Positions 1 to 11,484 of a DNA stretch of 64,000 nucleotides are shown piece by piece. The translations under genes were made by a program, and so were the position numbers. Position 1 is the first letter of the stretch; every line of letters begins with the position of its first letter. Under the pieces are notes generated by a model, which did no database searches, was not told the origin of the DNA, and saw only the letters and a program-made list of their open reading frames with translations. This stretch comes from Rhabditoides inermis (lineage: Eukaryota; Nematoda; Chromadorea; Rhabditida; Rhabditidae), in NCBI GenBank assembly GCA_963966185.1, contig CAWZYM010000331.1, forward strand, positions 1,631,001-1,695,000. Direction: 5' to 3'.

Positions 1-127
1 TTTTGTTGACGAACCTAACGGTGAAATGTCAACGAATCACACCAATCCGCCCTACGAAAGAAATCACCGACAGATAAGATATGTACTTCACGCAGACAAA
101 ACTTTTTGTAGTCGTAGATTATTATTT

Positions 128-505
128 CTTCCTCTCTCGCATCGCGCGGTCGGGTCGAAATGATCTTCCCCCAGTACCCTTGAGCAAGGCGGGAAATAGC
201 TCATGAGAACGCTGTCTTCCTAGCTCGCGGAGTTATTGTTGTGGGTTATAATGGAAGGAAAGGAACACCCGGAGCTCCACTATCGTCTATAATGGTATCT
301 GATTCGAATGGATTATGGAAAGGAATTCGAATGATTTTTGACTGATTATCGATCTAATATCGACTTTCGACATTCGACCATACCATCCCTGTTGCTAAAC
401 TGTGTTTCTTCCAGCGCTTAGCCCTTGTGGTGTACCGTATGCACTTGTTGTATAGTCAGGATATAGCGATTCTGAATGAATGATTGATTGAATGATTGAT
501 TGAAA
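128..505 (+). mobile_element. Probable non-LTR retrotransposon 3' end, copy 1
   Basis: This stretch shares ordered blocks with 39739-40145: a GGTCGGGTC block, a GGCGGGAARTAGCTCATG block, an ATGG..TATGGAAAG block, ATCGATCTARTATCG, GCGYTTAGCCC, and a final TATARCGATTC block. It ends in a simple tail built from TGATTGAA units, while the other copy ends in ACTTG units. Different simple-repeat tails after a shared 3' sequence are typical of 5'-truncated LINE (or LINE-mobilised SINE) insertions. No reverse transcriptase is present. The family is not identified. Confidence 0.4.
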
Positions 506-590
506 ACCTTTTGTGTTTCATTTCCGTTGTTGTGTTCTCGATATATGCAGTGAATCTATGATAGTCAGTATGAATACATATAACACCCAC

Positions 591-653
591 CAGTCTCCCT
601 TGGTGACGGCTGCTTCTTGTCCTTCCGCTCCTTGTCCTCCTGAATTACACCTG

Positions 654-701
<48 letters not shown>

Positions 702-1286
702 CGAGAGAGAGAGACAGAGATAGAGCCTCACCTCTCGCACGAGCTCCCTCACAGTGCTGTGGCTCCTCTCCTTCTGCAGCTTTCCATTGGAGTGGTTGGA
801 GTGAGTGGAATGGGACGACGCGGATCGGTCGATGGTCATCGAGCGGGGACTGAACGTTGTCAGGAGGTGTTTAGCGTATGGATTTTCAATAGGTCAGACA
901 AACGTGAAATGGCAAAGGCGTTACGTGAACCGGGAGGACACCGTCTATTTTCAAGCATGTAGGATTTTAGTGAGATCTGCCCGATCGCTCTATCTTCGCA
1001 CCCCTGGTAGTCTCGCCTCGCTGTACCCGCGGACGCTCGCCTCATATATACACTTGCTACATGCGTACGGTCGCCTCACGCACATTCCACATGCGTACCG
1101 CTCTCTTGTTCACACAATGTGAGGGCTTCCCTTTCTTTCGCTCACCCGTCCTTGCTGCGCGGGTCGGGCGACCTGTCCCTTTCTATCGTCCTGCTTCTCC
1201 TCCCGCCCTCCTCGTTCCCTTCTCCCTCCAGCCTAATCGGCCAGTCGCCACTGTTCATCTTGTGCACCACCTGAGAGAGGGTTGTT

Positions 1287-1335
<49 letters not shown>

Positions 1336-2018
1336 TGCACCTCCTGCACGTTCTTCACCGGCACATCAGCCGGATCGTAGCCTTGTCGCGACGGCTGCTG
1401 TCCAGGTCGGAGGAACGGGTTGGTCGAGTTCTATAATGTTTATAAACTTTGTAAAACTAACTTAAGATTTTTAGAGCGTTGTTTTACCTACTCGTCCGCT
1501 AAAATGTTTTTTTCTAATAGGTCGCAGCCACTCACTTTGCTAGCCTTGTGCCGCTCCCTCGATTCCCGCCCCTTCTCCTTCTCCCTATCCTCCTCTCGTC
1601 CTCTCAAATTGTTGATGATCGCACGTATCGCGTTCTGGGACTGGGGAGACTCTTTCTGTTTCTGAAATAGTTGCATTGAATGAAACCGCTCATATGAGCG
1701 GGGCGCAGGCCAACCAAAAGTCGTCCGCGGTCCTCAAGCCTAGGCTTCTTCCCGCTGGCGCCCCGCTCCTTTCCCGTTCATCGCGGTTGGAGAGTCTCCA
1801 ATTTCAAGGGGATGGCAAAATACATACTACAGAAATGATCCTGTGAAGTATGATCTCAACGAAAGAAACCTAGCCAACGCCTATCTGGGATCACAGAGTG
1901 CAACTCGCGCCGGGTTTACATTTCGAGAAATCAAGCCACGACTCACTCACAGTCGGTCAATCAGAAGCAAACGATATATCTCTCCTATTCTCGCACCTCC
2001 TCCCTCTTCTCAAGCAAC

Positions 2019-2077
<59 letters not shown>

Positions 2078-2496
2078 CTCACCTCGTCCCTCTTCTCCCT
2101 CTCCCTCTCGCGCCCGTTCCCGTATCCATCTATGAACCCTCCTCTCTGTGGCACCGGCGACGTGGGGTCGTAGCGAATGTGCTGCGCAGTCGACGACTTC
2201 TGCAAACATCAGCGGTAATAACTCACTGATATATCGAAAACAATAAAGTCTCAGCGGACTAACGCACATTTTCGCCTACTCTACGACCTATTGGTTCATT
2301 GCGAGCATAGAGTTTCATAGCGTCTACCAAACTGCACCTGTTTCGTCTTGGCCTCCTCCTGGCTGATGGAGATACGGGCCACATTCGAGTGCGGCGCCTG
2401 GCTGGCAGGGGGCTGGTGGTGAGGCTGGTGAGGAGGCTGGAGCGACTTCTTCACCTGCACAGGTGAGGGTTGGAGAAAGAGAGGGGGAGAGAGGGG

Positions 2497-2527
<31 letters not shown>

Positions 2528-4531
2528 AGAGAGAGAGAGAGACGACCCACCTCGCTGCGGCTCACTTGATCGTACACGTCCCTATCCCATTCATCCGGCG
2601 AATAGCACTCTTCTTCCCGATCTGAACATACGTTTCACACACAACTTAAAATCGACGACAGTTGTTCATATCAATATTGTTCATTTTAATAAAGAATTTT
2701 ACAGTACAGTACAGTAATCAACTACCGTAACCCACCGTAGTCCTCATCCGTGGCAACAGCATCGTACGTGTCCCGTTTGCGGTAGTCATTGTAGACGCCC
2801 TCTTCATAGTCGTATTGGGCCGGCTGGAAAGCGTGGGTCTCTCTCTCTCTCACACACTCTCTCCCCCTCTCGTTATCTTTCTCATTTCTCTGTCGCATTA
2901 TAATATTATTCTGGGAGATAGTTCGCCAGATTACGGTAGGAAATCGATCTACCCTCGAGTCGCATTCAAACCAACTTCTAGTCGTGCGGAGACCCAAGCG
3001 CGCGCTTTCAAACGATAATATCGATCAAAGAAGCCGGCATGCGAATCAAAGAGAACAATGATTATCTCTCAAAAGTACTTGCGTAAAGAGAGTCAGTTTG
3101 TCTTGACCCAATTCAACAAAAGCGCATGCATAAAACGTTTACAAATACTAACACAAACCCGCACGCATCTCTCTCTCTCTCTTTCTTTCTCTCTAATATT
3201 AATATGGTATGCGCAGGTTTGTGTTAGTATTTGTAAACGTTTTATGCATGCGCTTTTGTTGAATTGGGTCAAGACAAACTGACTCTCTTTACGCAAGTAC
3301 TTTTGAGAGATAATATATGTGCTTTTATTAAATTTCATAGAAATTTCTTCTCTTACTGATTGTCAAGCTCTTTCGTTCATTGTTATGCACATAATCATGA
3401 TTTATGACGTAATTGGACGGTGGTAGCAAATCATTGAAAATACTACATACTACAGGTCGGGTTTGTTGCGTATGTGCAACCATGTTTTTTCATTGTATTT
3501 TATGGAAACATTCTGAAACGACTTTTTTCTCTGTCTTTTCGTTTGTCGCAGCGTAAGTGCAAGCGTCTCTTCGTCTGCGCATCTGCAAACAGCGCGCTCT
3601 CTCGCGCTCTCTCTCACACCCGGCCGCCTGCCGGGAGAGAGAGAGAGAGAGCTAGCAGCCCGAGTGACTGGAAACGACACCCACCCACCCACACGCTGGC
3701 CTCTCACCTCATGGGTGCGCGCGATCGCTCATAACTTCTTTCGGAGAAGAGATACAAAGTTGCCACCGACCAGTGATCTGGCCTACGGAACCGTGCGAAT
3801 CTAACTAACATGAATTGTATGACTTCACATTGTTGCTAACATGTCCTTTTGATATCGCTTCTTGAAAATTCTGGCGCGAGCCCTATCCTAAGCCAAAAGA
3901 GAGGGCGCTGCGCGCCCTCTCTAATGTGCGGTGTGGGACACTAACCTGGACCTGGTAATCGATGTTACTACTCTCTACATATGTATGTGGAAGGAGGAAA
4001 GAACAGAACTACTGAAATAAAGATGTGTGATGTCACTTACCTGTCTGTTGTGTTGAGGTTGGGGTCGTCCCGCGCTGGCCGCCGGTCGCTCGCCCCTCTC
4101 CCTCTCCCTCTCCCCGCGGGCCATCACCTCACGCCAGCTGCAAGCAACACATGAAGAAGAAGTCGGACTCGACCTTTGCTGGCAAACGACTCTCGGAAAG
4201 ATCTGAGTGAGAACGGCCGCGCTGCCTCAGAAAAATCCCCAGAAAGATGAACGCGCCCCAACCCTCACGTCCCTCTCGCCAAACATATCCACAGAAACTC
4301 AGAAAGTGTTTTTTTTTAAATCATCGAGCGGTTTTTATACATAATCCAGTCTGACCTCGCTTTAGGAAGAACTTAAACCAAATAACAGAACGCGAGAGAA
4401 CAGTAAGAATAATATCCCGATTGCGCAATGTTTGTTGACGATCAGGTCAACGCAACAACGTAACAACACAACGCTCACTTTTGCGGCTGCTGACTCCTGT
4501 GTTGTGGCGGTTGGTGATGGTGCCGGGACAT
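591..4531 (-). CDS. Multi-exon Ser/Pro/Gln- and charge-rich protein, scaffold-like (3' end outside window)
   Basis: I do not recognise the family. Exons in coding order are 4479-4531, 4041-4137, 2736-2823, 2551-2621, 2338-2454, 2083-2199, 1536-1640, 1341-1430, 1146-1270, 732-849 and 591-639. All phases join without a stop, giving about 343 residues, and the last exon leaves phase 1 open, so the gene continues below position 591. The ATG at 4531 has an in-frame upstream stop and a possible trans-splice AG four bases before it. The product has no signal peptide. It starts His/Gln/Pro-rich, then has a Tyr/Asp/Glu-rich stretch with several Y-x-x motifs (YDYEE, VYNDY, VYDQV), a Pro/His/Gln segment, a charged possible coiled-coil stretch (about RGREEDREKEKGRESRERH), the motif NVQEVVHKMNSGDWPIRLEG, and Ser/Arg-rich tails. 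The composition suggests a cytoplasmic adaptor or scaffold; that is inference. Introns hold GA/CT microsatellites and a copy of the 240-bp repeat. Confidence 0.7.
658..2545. repeat. GA/CT microsatellites in introns of the 0.6-4.5 kb gene
   Basis: Long (GA)n or (CT)n tracts lie at about 658-722, 1288-1334, 2027-2076 and 2495-2543. Each is in an intron of the minus-strand gene. Most begin within a few bases of a predicted donor, for example the donor at 731 and the donor at 2550. Confidence 0.85.
1682..1919 (-). repeat. 240-bp structured dispersed repeat, copy 1
   Basis: Near-identical in reverse complement to copies at 30621-30864 and 31674-31918, and to the slightly shorter 6147-6354. It contains palindromes (CCGCTCATATGAGCGG, AAGCCTAGGCTT, TTGGAGAGTCTCCAA) and an 11-bp GC stem (GAGCGGGGCGC pairing with GCGCCCCGCTC; one arm base differs in this copy). 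It lies in an intron of the scaffold-like gene. Confidence 0.8.
3061..3314. mobile_element. Foldback element with perfect 99-bp inverted arms
   Basis: Arm 3061-3159 is the exact reverse complement of 3216-3314; the loop is a CT-rich spacer. The same peptide can be read from both strands across the arms, which confirms the symmetry. It shares arm motifs (AAAAGTAC near the tip, ATTCAACAAAAG, ATGCATAAAA, CAAACCTGC-like inner end) with 25114-25488, 30917-31440 and half-copy 16950-17095. A 30-35 bp tail just after the right arm is also shared. It lies in an intron of the scaffold-like gene. Confidence 0.85.
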
Positions 4532-5510
4532 GTGGCTGCTATGCTAATGGTGGTGCGGCGAGTGGGAATGCTACCGAGACTGTTTGGCTGAGGGAGGGAG
4601 GGAGGGAACTGTCATCTGGAGACCAGCGAGCTGTCAACGCGCGCTGTGTGTGCGCGCGCGCAAACCGCCGCCACCAAAACAAGCCGCGTCACTTCCCTCC
4701 AGCTACCGAACCAAATCGGGACCGGGATCGACACAAAAAGTGCATCGCGGATATATCGGGATTTGGGAACTGATTGCGAAGTCACGAGTGATTGAAACGA
4801 TTGCGATTGTGTGGATGTTTAGGGAGCATGTGAAACGGAAGCGGTTGCGAAGAGAACTTTTCAGAGTCTAGCACACATATGACTATGCTAACACACAAAT
4901 TACTACTATAACGAACAACATTGTATGCAAATGCACATTACGCAACAGATCAAGCTTACGTTAGAAGGTCACCTTCAATCCAAGTACGATGCCTTGTTTT
5001 AACGAACAGCGATAATGACGTTTGATGATTGCAATATCGTAGTGTAAACCCGGCGCGAGTTGCACTCTGTGATCCCAGATTGTCGCATCAACATACAAAC
5101 ACAAGCCAAGTATCTACAGGTCTTCATTTATCTCATATATCATAGACATCACATCACTTGGTTATAACAATCACCAGGCTGAGCATCACAATGGCGAAGC
5201 TATCACTACATGTATGCGCTACGGGGATGATGAGATCACGTGGAGTACGGTGTGGAAACAAGAAAGGACTATGAACAGATCATGAATAGACTATATATAG
5301 GATAAGGACACTATGAAGAGGTTGCCGAGGGGGAGATGACAGTGAGGAACGATTGCATCTTATGTGGTCAATACCGGAGACTCACAAACAATCAAGGGAC
5401 AGGGTCAACCACAAAACCTGAGTGGAGACAAAACAACTCAACCACAATACCAGAGTGGGAGACACTAGAATCATACAAGATTCTACAGGGGAAACATACA
5501 CTCACTTTAC
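4532..5510. other. Intergenic, no gene seen
   Basis: Upstream region of the minus-strand scaffold-like gene. It holds only a fragment of the 240-bp repeat at about 5043-5080 (AAACCCGGCGCGAGTTGCAC). The open frames at 4432-4871 look like chance reading of GC-rich DNA. Confidence 0.5.
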
Positions 5511-5668
5511 CGGGTCTTCTCCTTCCACTCGAGCACCATGCTCTCCTGGCGACAGGTTCATATCCAATATCGTGCTCGTATAGCTGTCGACAGATTCATT
5601 CTTGAGCTTCTTCTCGCAATAGTCGTTGACGGGTCCTCCGACGCAGCTTCATCTCCGTGAATCCAAAG
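5511..5668 (-). CDS. Possible isolated exon, gene not resolved
   Basis: The minus strand reads a plausible coding stretch (about 46 residues with NDYCEKKLKNESVDSYTSTI) that ends at a good donor, GTAAAGTGAG, beside 5511. A second, overlapping frame (FFKNFGFTEMKLRRRTRQR) is also open in the 5' half. Either a splice site or a frameshift would be needed to join them. Its phase does not join to the gene starting at 4531. It could be a gene remnant or chance. Confidence 0.25.
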
Positions 5669-6146
5669 TTCTTGAAGAAGCCGGAGCCTCCGATGACAAT
5701 AATTCACATTAAAAGATAAGGCTAATTACGATACGTTTCAATATCACTGAAATACTAGATATACGAATAACATGTCTGAGTATATTACGTCATACACGTA
5801 ATAAGTGTATTCAATTAAAGTATGTACTCTGCATTGTTTCATTAGATGTCTCATACACGATACATAGTCTTCGCGATAAATTAGTTAGGTCTGAGAATTT
5901 AGGTAGGTCTGAGTATGAGTCTCACTGATTACAGGTCTGCACTGCGAAACTCACTGCGTATCGCACTCATTGCGCGAGCCGATATTCAGTAAGGAAATTA
6001 ACGTGTCTCAAATTGACTGGTAAATGTCGAACAGGCAAAGTGTGTGCGCTAAAAGTAGAATAATACTTATTCACAATAGTCGTCTTTTATTACACTAGTT
6101 TGCGTATTTCTGAGGATTTTATAGTTGCGTGACCTCTGGTCGCGAC
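5669..6146. other. Intergenic, no gene seen
   Basis: AT-leaning sequence without supported exons or recognisable repeats. Confidence 0.5.
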
Positions 6147-6354
6147 ACAGATAGGCGTTGGCAAAATTTGTTTCGTCGAGATCATACTTCACAGGATCAT
6201 TTCTGTAGTATGTGTTTCGCCATCCCCTCGAAATTGGAGACTCTCCAACCGCGATGAACGGGAGAGGAGCGGGGCGCGAGCGGGAAGAAGCCTAGGCTTG
6301 AGGACCGCGGACGACTTTTGGTTGGCCTGCGCCCCGCTCATCTGAGCGGTTTAA
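6147..6354 (+). repeat. 240-bp structured dispersed repeat, copy 2
   Basis: Matches copies 3 and 4 from the CAGATAGG block to the terminal GAGCGGTTT, including all palindromes. It lacks the first ~25 bases (AAACCCGGCGCGAG...), which occur separately at 5043-5080. Confidence 0.8.
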
Positions 6355-6695
6355 ACAAATAATGTTCTTGTGCATTTGACTCGCCGTACTTGCCTAGACC
6401 GACGCGACCGAACAAAACACTACCACTTGTATTCGATGACGTGCCGTCATCCTCAACATTTACTACGTGAATACAATTGTTAAGTTGCGTCTTTTATTCG
6501 TTTTGACTCTTCTTCGAACTGTCATCGTTTATTCAGCACGCTGAGTTATACAACGAGATTCAACAGGTTGAGACTTTCAAAATTAAAGGAGCGAGTTCGG
6601 CAGCGGCTGTCCGGGAAAACAGCAGCGGAAGATGACCCGCGGTGCGGCGCGCACCTAAAAAAGAGAGTAATCAGGTAATGACATTGGACACCGGA

Positions 6696-6767
6696 GCCGG
6701 GTTGGCCAAGTGGATAGCGTCACAGCTTGCTAAGTGAACGGTCGCTGGTTCGATTCTACTCGCGGGC
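6696..6767 (+). tRNA. Degenerate tRNA-like sequence (pseudo-tRNA or SINE head)
   Basis: It has a box A match (TGGCCAAGTGG at 6703-6713) and a box B match (GGTTCGATTCT at 6748-6758) at tRNA spacing. A loop resembling TTGCTAA suggests a GCT-type anticodon. Acceptor, anticodon and T stems have several mismatches, so it is unlikely to be a functional tRNA. Confidence 0.35.
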
Positions 6768-6958
6768 AATTGTCCTACCGAATTCCACTACCTCCCGGTG
6801 AACCCACTCTCACCCTCTGAGAGCCCTACCATCGGCGGCGGCAGTCTTTCAAGATTTTCTACCACGCCTCGCGTCCGGAACTGGTCACTTCGCGATGTTC
6901 ACGCCCATCTACCAGATAATCCTATCATGCTACCATTCTATGTATGTACATGTCGGAA

Positions 6959-8355
6959 TCATGCTGATAAACAAACACTTGACATCACGAAATCATGACA
7001 CCACCTCTCCAACCACACCTTCACTACAACACCATTATACGTGAATTTTTGCAACAATAAAGATACAACAATTATTTTCTGAAAACGGATGGTGTCATGT
7101 TCTCGGACCATGATATCTGGTGTCTTTTCCTGTTTTCCAAAAGAGATCCGGCGAGAAAGCTCCACTCACCTTTTTGAACTTCGACTTTCCCGCCGCATGT
7201 TCACAGAAGTGCTTGATGATATCGGAAGCGTCTGAAAAGACCGGCTGCAAATGTGAAGTACTCGATTTTGAAGTGATATAAGAGGGAGACTCGGAGATTC
7301 AGGCATGGCTCACGTGCGGCATGGTATTGACAGCGTGTGCACTTGTACAGCCTCTCTCCGAGATGGAACTTGGAGTGGTAGAGCAGCGACGGACCGAGCG
7401 GCAGCGCGCGCTCATCAGCAGGACACAGCTGAGAGAATGGGTGTGAGTGTGGAGTGAACAAAACACTAACACAACACTCACTATTTCATGTTGAGTTTGA
7501 ATTTCGACATTTGTTGACACATTGAAACGCGCTTTGCCCACCGTTCCACGTGCTTTCAATTTGATGAGAGTGAGCCCACCTTGCAGTGAGTCTTGAAAAT
7601 GACGGGCAGGTTGGCTGCGCGGCTGTCGGTGCGGTGATCTTTCCGCTGATCATCTGAGATGAACGTTAGTCTGACATCTAATAAATGATTGCCGTGATCA
7701 ATATCATGTTGAGCTCGCATTGTGTCAGAAGGAAAACCACCGAAGACGCGTCTATAGTTCTCGAAAGTCATGTGGTGTAGTAGTACAGAGGGAGAGAAAA
7801 CGTTAAACTGACGTCGAGATACTCGTTGTGACTCACTCGCAGAATCGGATGCGGAAGCGCAAGAGGAGGTACTTGCTGCATTGTCCTCGTCAATATTCGC
7901 TGTCATCGAAGGCCGGTCGTTATCTGAACATTCAAAAGGTTATACTAGTTCATCTTACAGACCCTGAAAGCGCAGGTCAGGAGAAGGAAGTGGCAGCAGT
8001 ACATCGACAGTCTCAGTCTGGGTGGGAGTGCTGGCATACTGCGAGTGTGGGAGGGTGGATTGCGAGTGCGCGACAGCAACCGCAGCCTCCGCCGACATTC
8101 GCAGGAACGCACTCTCTATCCACCGAAGACGCCCCAACTCGTAGCCAAACTCGACCCGAGGAGAGAAGAACACGCTGCGAACGCCCAGCGTGTTGAAGAA
8201 CTCAAATGTGACAATCAATCAATCAACACAGTTGTTTTTATTTGTTGTGCTACACACAATGATGTTTATTCCATCTTTCTGTGATGGCATACCTCAACGA
8301 TTTTGTCGTGGCCGTCGAAAAACGGCGGCAGTTCGGCGACGAAAAAGCGCTCCAT
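6959..8355 (-). CDS. C2H2 zinc-finger protein, two fingers
   Basis: Exons in coding order: 8293-8355, 7963-8200, 7837-7923, 7580-7653, 7314-7428, 7170-7231 and, less surely, terminal 6959-7078. Phases join exactly to 252 residues. The start ATG (8355) lies 4 bases after TTTTCAG, a likely trans-splice acceptor. Residues 1-60 form a conserved module (MERFFVAELPPF..DKIVE, then FFSPRVEFGYELGRLR) that recurs in the gene at 33748. A Ser/Ala/Asp-rich linker follows. Near residues 153-210 are two C2H2 fingers: one with HCKLC and YHSKFH, and a second with CTRCQYH and KHFCEH. They are joined by HLGERLYKC, which resembles the classic TGEKPYKC linker. Nucleic-acid binding is inferred from the fingers. 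The exon 2 donor is an unusual GTCTGT. The last exon might instead be UTR. Confidence 0.75.
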
Positions 8356-8420
8356 GAGACTGAAAAGAAAAAGATGCACAACTGATTAAAGTATTATGAA
8401 ACAAGCGATGGATGAATGAA

Positions 8421-8610
8421 TGATCCTGTCCTAACACGTTACTGAGTGTGAGAATTCCAATATCCACCTGGAAAATCCAGTTTCCAGCTGGAAAATCCAT
8501 TTTTCCACTAGAAAACTGGATTTTCCAGTTGGATTTTCCAGTTTTTCAGTGGAAAAGTGGACAATCCAACTGGAAAATGGATTTTCCAGTAACGTGTTAG
8601 GACAGGATCA
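8421..8610. mobile_element. Palindromic MITE-like element with 24-bp perfect ends
   Basis: Ends are perfect inverted repeats (TGATCCTGTCCTAACACG... at 8421 and its complement ending at 8610). The interior is made of near-palindromic repeats of CTGGAAAATCCA and relatives, so the whole can fold. AAT on both sides of GATCC...GGATC may be a 3-bp target duplication. It lies 66 bp upstream of the zinc-finger start codon. Confidence 0.75.
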
Positions 8611-8677
8611 ATAGCCGTTCCCAGTGCACATGGTGGGAACAATGCACTTCTCAACTGACCGCTCTCTCCCTCTCTCA

Positions 8678-8679
<2 letters not shown>

Positions 8680-8715
<36 letters not shown>
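8680..8715. repeat. CT microsatellite in shared upstream region
   Basis: A (CT)n tract between the divergent zinc-finger gene (minus) and C6-like gene 1 (plus). Confidence 0.8.
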
Positions 8716-8717
<2 letters not shown>

Positions 8718-9004
8718 TCTTCTCTCTGCTTCCTTCCCAGACGCCCAGACCTCATGAACACGCGATCGAAATGTCATTGATCGTATCTGTTCAGAATGTG
8801 AACACAAAGGGTGTATGTCTCGTATTCATTTCCATGGCTATCAAAACGCAAACAATATTGATACCAATATGGGGTCACGGGAAACAATATGTTTTCACTC
8901 CTCCAGTTCACACGATGTATCGTGGTTCGTGGTGGGAACAATGAATGTGTACATATAAGCAACATGATTGAATTGGAATGTATTGGATACCCGTTTCATT
9001 CTGC

Positions 9005-9078
9005 GGTCAGTCTCTTCGAAACACTCCCGAACACTTCGGCCTTGCTGTTCCTTTGAAAGGCTTTCGAAGAGACTGACC
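9005..9078. mobile_element. Short MITE with GGTCAGTCTCTTCGAAA ends, copy 1
   Basis: It starts GGTCAGTCTCTTCGAAA and ends TTTCGAAGAGACTGACC, 74 bp in all. The same ends bound 26320-26495. It ends 17 bp before the ATG of the next gene. Confidence 0.75.
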
Positions 9079-9095
9079 TTCAGAAGCGCTTTCAG

Positions 9096-9749
9096 ATGTC
9101 GTGTTGTGGCTCATCGTCTCACTCCTCCTCCTTCTCCTCTCTGTTCCTCATTCTCCTCCTCGCTGTTGCCTGTTACCACGGAAAGAACGCGACGGGGAAT
9201 AATGGTAGGACTACTGTAACTACTCATTGAGTTATCATCGCATGTTGGTTATCACGAATCTTCCCACAAATTCGTGTATCCATTTAGAGCCTACAGTGTG
9301 TCAGAAGGAAAGCGTGACCAAAACCACGGAAGATGAGAATGTTGCTTTCACAAGCGACGAGGTGAGAGAGAGAAGGAGAGAGAGAGAGAGAAGGAGAGAA
9401 AGAAGGAGAGAGAGAGAAGGAGAGAGAGACTTCTTCAGATCTCCGGCCTCTCGCGCACCGTCGAGTGCCACGCTAGCGGCAACGTCTACATGACGGTTAG
9501 TGAAAAGTGAAATGAGATCACTCCGAAGATGTGGTCATTGCTCTCGGAAGCGAGTCAGAAATGTTTCGAAGAAGTAGACATCGCGAGTATTCGGCAGAAT
9601 CCCACGTTCAGGTGATGTACGCGGACGGTTCTGCAGCGGAGGATTTGGCACAAGATGTCCACGCTTCCGTGACCCTCTCCTGCACCAACGGGCGCTACGA
9701 GAGGGAGGGCAAGCCGGTCGCCGCCCTACACTGCACCAATGTGTGGTAA
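9096..9749 (+). CDS. Small secreted protein, C6-domain-like (paralogue of gene at 18241)
   Basis: Exons 9096-9204, 9288-9361, 9439-9495 and 9612-9749 join in phase to 125 residues. The ATG directly follows GCTTTCAG, a probable trans-splice acceptor. Residues 1-26 are Ser-rich then strongly hydrophobic (FLILLLAVAC), a signal peptide. The mature part has a cysteine near its start (VCQKE), VEC, LSCTNGRYE and a final LHC. It aligns by exon phase and motif order with the gene at 18241, and with the nematode C6-type pattern (cysteine, then C-x-G-x-W/Y, then a terminal C). Only four of the six expected cysteines are present. The domain assignment is by pattern only. An intron of GA repeats follows exon 2. 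Function unknown; probably extracellular. Confidence 0.75.
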
Positions 9750-9854
9750 TCGAGTTGGCCGCATCGAGTCATCTGACACGATAAATGTTCATGTTTTGTT
9801 CAATGTTTGAATGTTCTTGTTGTCGGTCACTGCTTCACACTTTACACTATCACC

Positions 9855-10465
9855 ACGTCTTATAGGGTATCCCCCATTTTCACGGTACGCATATTGACGG
9901 CGGTCGGTCAGACGAGTGCGGAATGACGAGAATTTTATGCAAATTCAGCCTTTTTGGGGATTTCTTGTACAAAGTACGTTCAAATCCGAAAAAAAACATC
10001 ACAATGTCACAAAAACAGTCCTTTAGATACACTATCGGAGCACACTTCCTCGAAAACTGGGAGCTGTAGCATCATTTTGAAGAGAGTTATAAAGTTTACT
10101 AGATTTACCCTATATGAGGGTGTGGAAATCAGAGTTTTTAATCGATATCAATGAATAACAGATAACAAAATTCCGAAATCGGGAAAAACAGTCCTCTGGG
10201 GAATACTGGCATGCAGTCGTTGAATTTCTGAGAAGATTCATTAATTACGAAAAGAGTTGTAAGCTCTAGAAGATGGAAAACTCTACTTCTTTTGACTTGC
10301 AAATGACCCTCATTTCCCTAAAATCGGACCGCAAAGTGCGCGATTCGCGCAATCAAATGGTCTTGCGCGGGTCGATAGCGCGGCTAAATGCGACGAAATG
10401 AGAATGAGGTCTGGAAAATATGCGGCGAGTTGCCGTACCGTGAACCGAGGAGACATCCTATACGT
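9855..10465. mobile_element. Possible DNA element with imperfect terminal inverted repeats
   Basis: The left end ACGTCTTATAGGGTATC...TTCACGGTACG pairs imperfectly with the right end CGTACCGTGAACC...ATCCTATACGT over about 35 bp. The interior has no coding signal. Target duplication not clear. Confidence 0.35.
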
Positions 10466-10656
10466 CGCCCGATATTTATTATTAACACTGACAAAAAACT
10501 CTCCTGTGACATTGTAAATGTATAATATTGTTGCAGTTTCCTTCTACTGTTCTACCACAACACGAAACATTTCGAGACAAAACAAAAGTTCCCAATGATC
10601 GCGCCACAACATATCATCGCAATTGCGCGCTATTCACTCGCTGTTTTGTGATCGCA

Positions 10657-11187
10657 ATGTACGCATTTCTGTTGCTAACTGTGATATGCTCAGCGTTGGC
10701 TATCAATCCGCAGCAACTCATTCAGCAGCACATGGAAAGGTGAGGAAGAGAGAGGGGGAGAGAGGGGGAGAGAGGGGGAGAGAGGGAAGAGAGGGGGAGA
10801 GAGGGGGAGAGAGAAAGAGAGGGGAGAGAGAGGTTGTTTAAAGTGAAGTGGCTGCGGCGTCGCTGCGTGCTCAGCAGGCGGCCGAGTCTGCCGAGAGGAA
10901 ACAGTGCGTACACATGTGCCGCTTCAACGATATTGTCCTAAGGGCGTTCGAATTGGTAGGGTTTTCTCTCTCTCTCTCCCTGTCGCACACTCTCTCTCTC
11001 TCTCCCTCCCTCTCTCTATCTCTCTCTCCCTCTCTCTTCCTTTCTCTTCCTTTCTCTCAAATCCGCATGGTTCTTTTCAGAGTGCCGAGTTCTCTGACCG
11101 CCTTCTCTGCGAGGCGGGGTGCGATGCAAACGCCTACCTGGCCATGCAGGCTATGGCATACGCACTCAACGAGCACACCAACAAGTG

Positions 11188-11229
<42 letters not shown>

Positions 11230-11294
11230 CCTCTCTCATTTCCTCGCGCCCTCTCTCTCCTATTTTTCCACCCTTTTCTCTTTTTTCTATCTTT

Positions 11295-11345
<51 letters not shown>

Positions 11346-11430
11346 CACCCCTCTCTCCACCTCTCTCATTTCCTCGCGCCCTCTCTCTCCTATTTTTCTA
11401 CCCTTTCCTCTTTTCTTTCTTTTTTTCTTT

Positions 11431-11484
<54 letters not shown>

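Noticed and set aside
3058..3338. Two identical peptides on opposite strands
   Set aside because: Both come from the perfect inverted arms of the foldback element.
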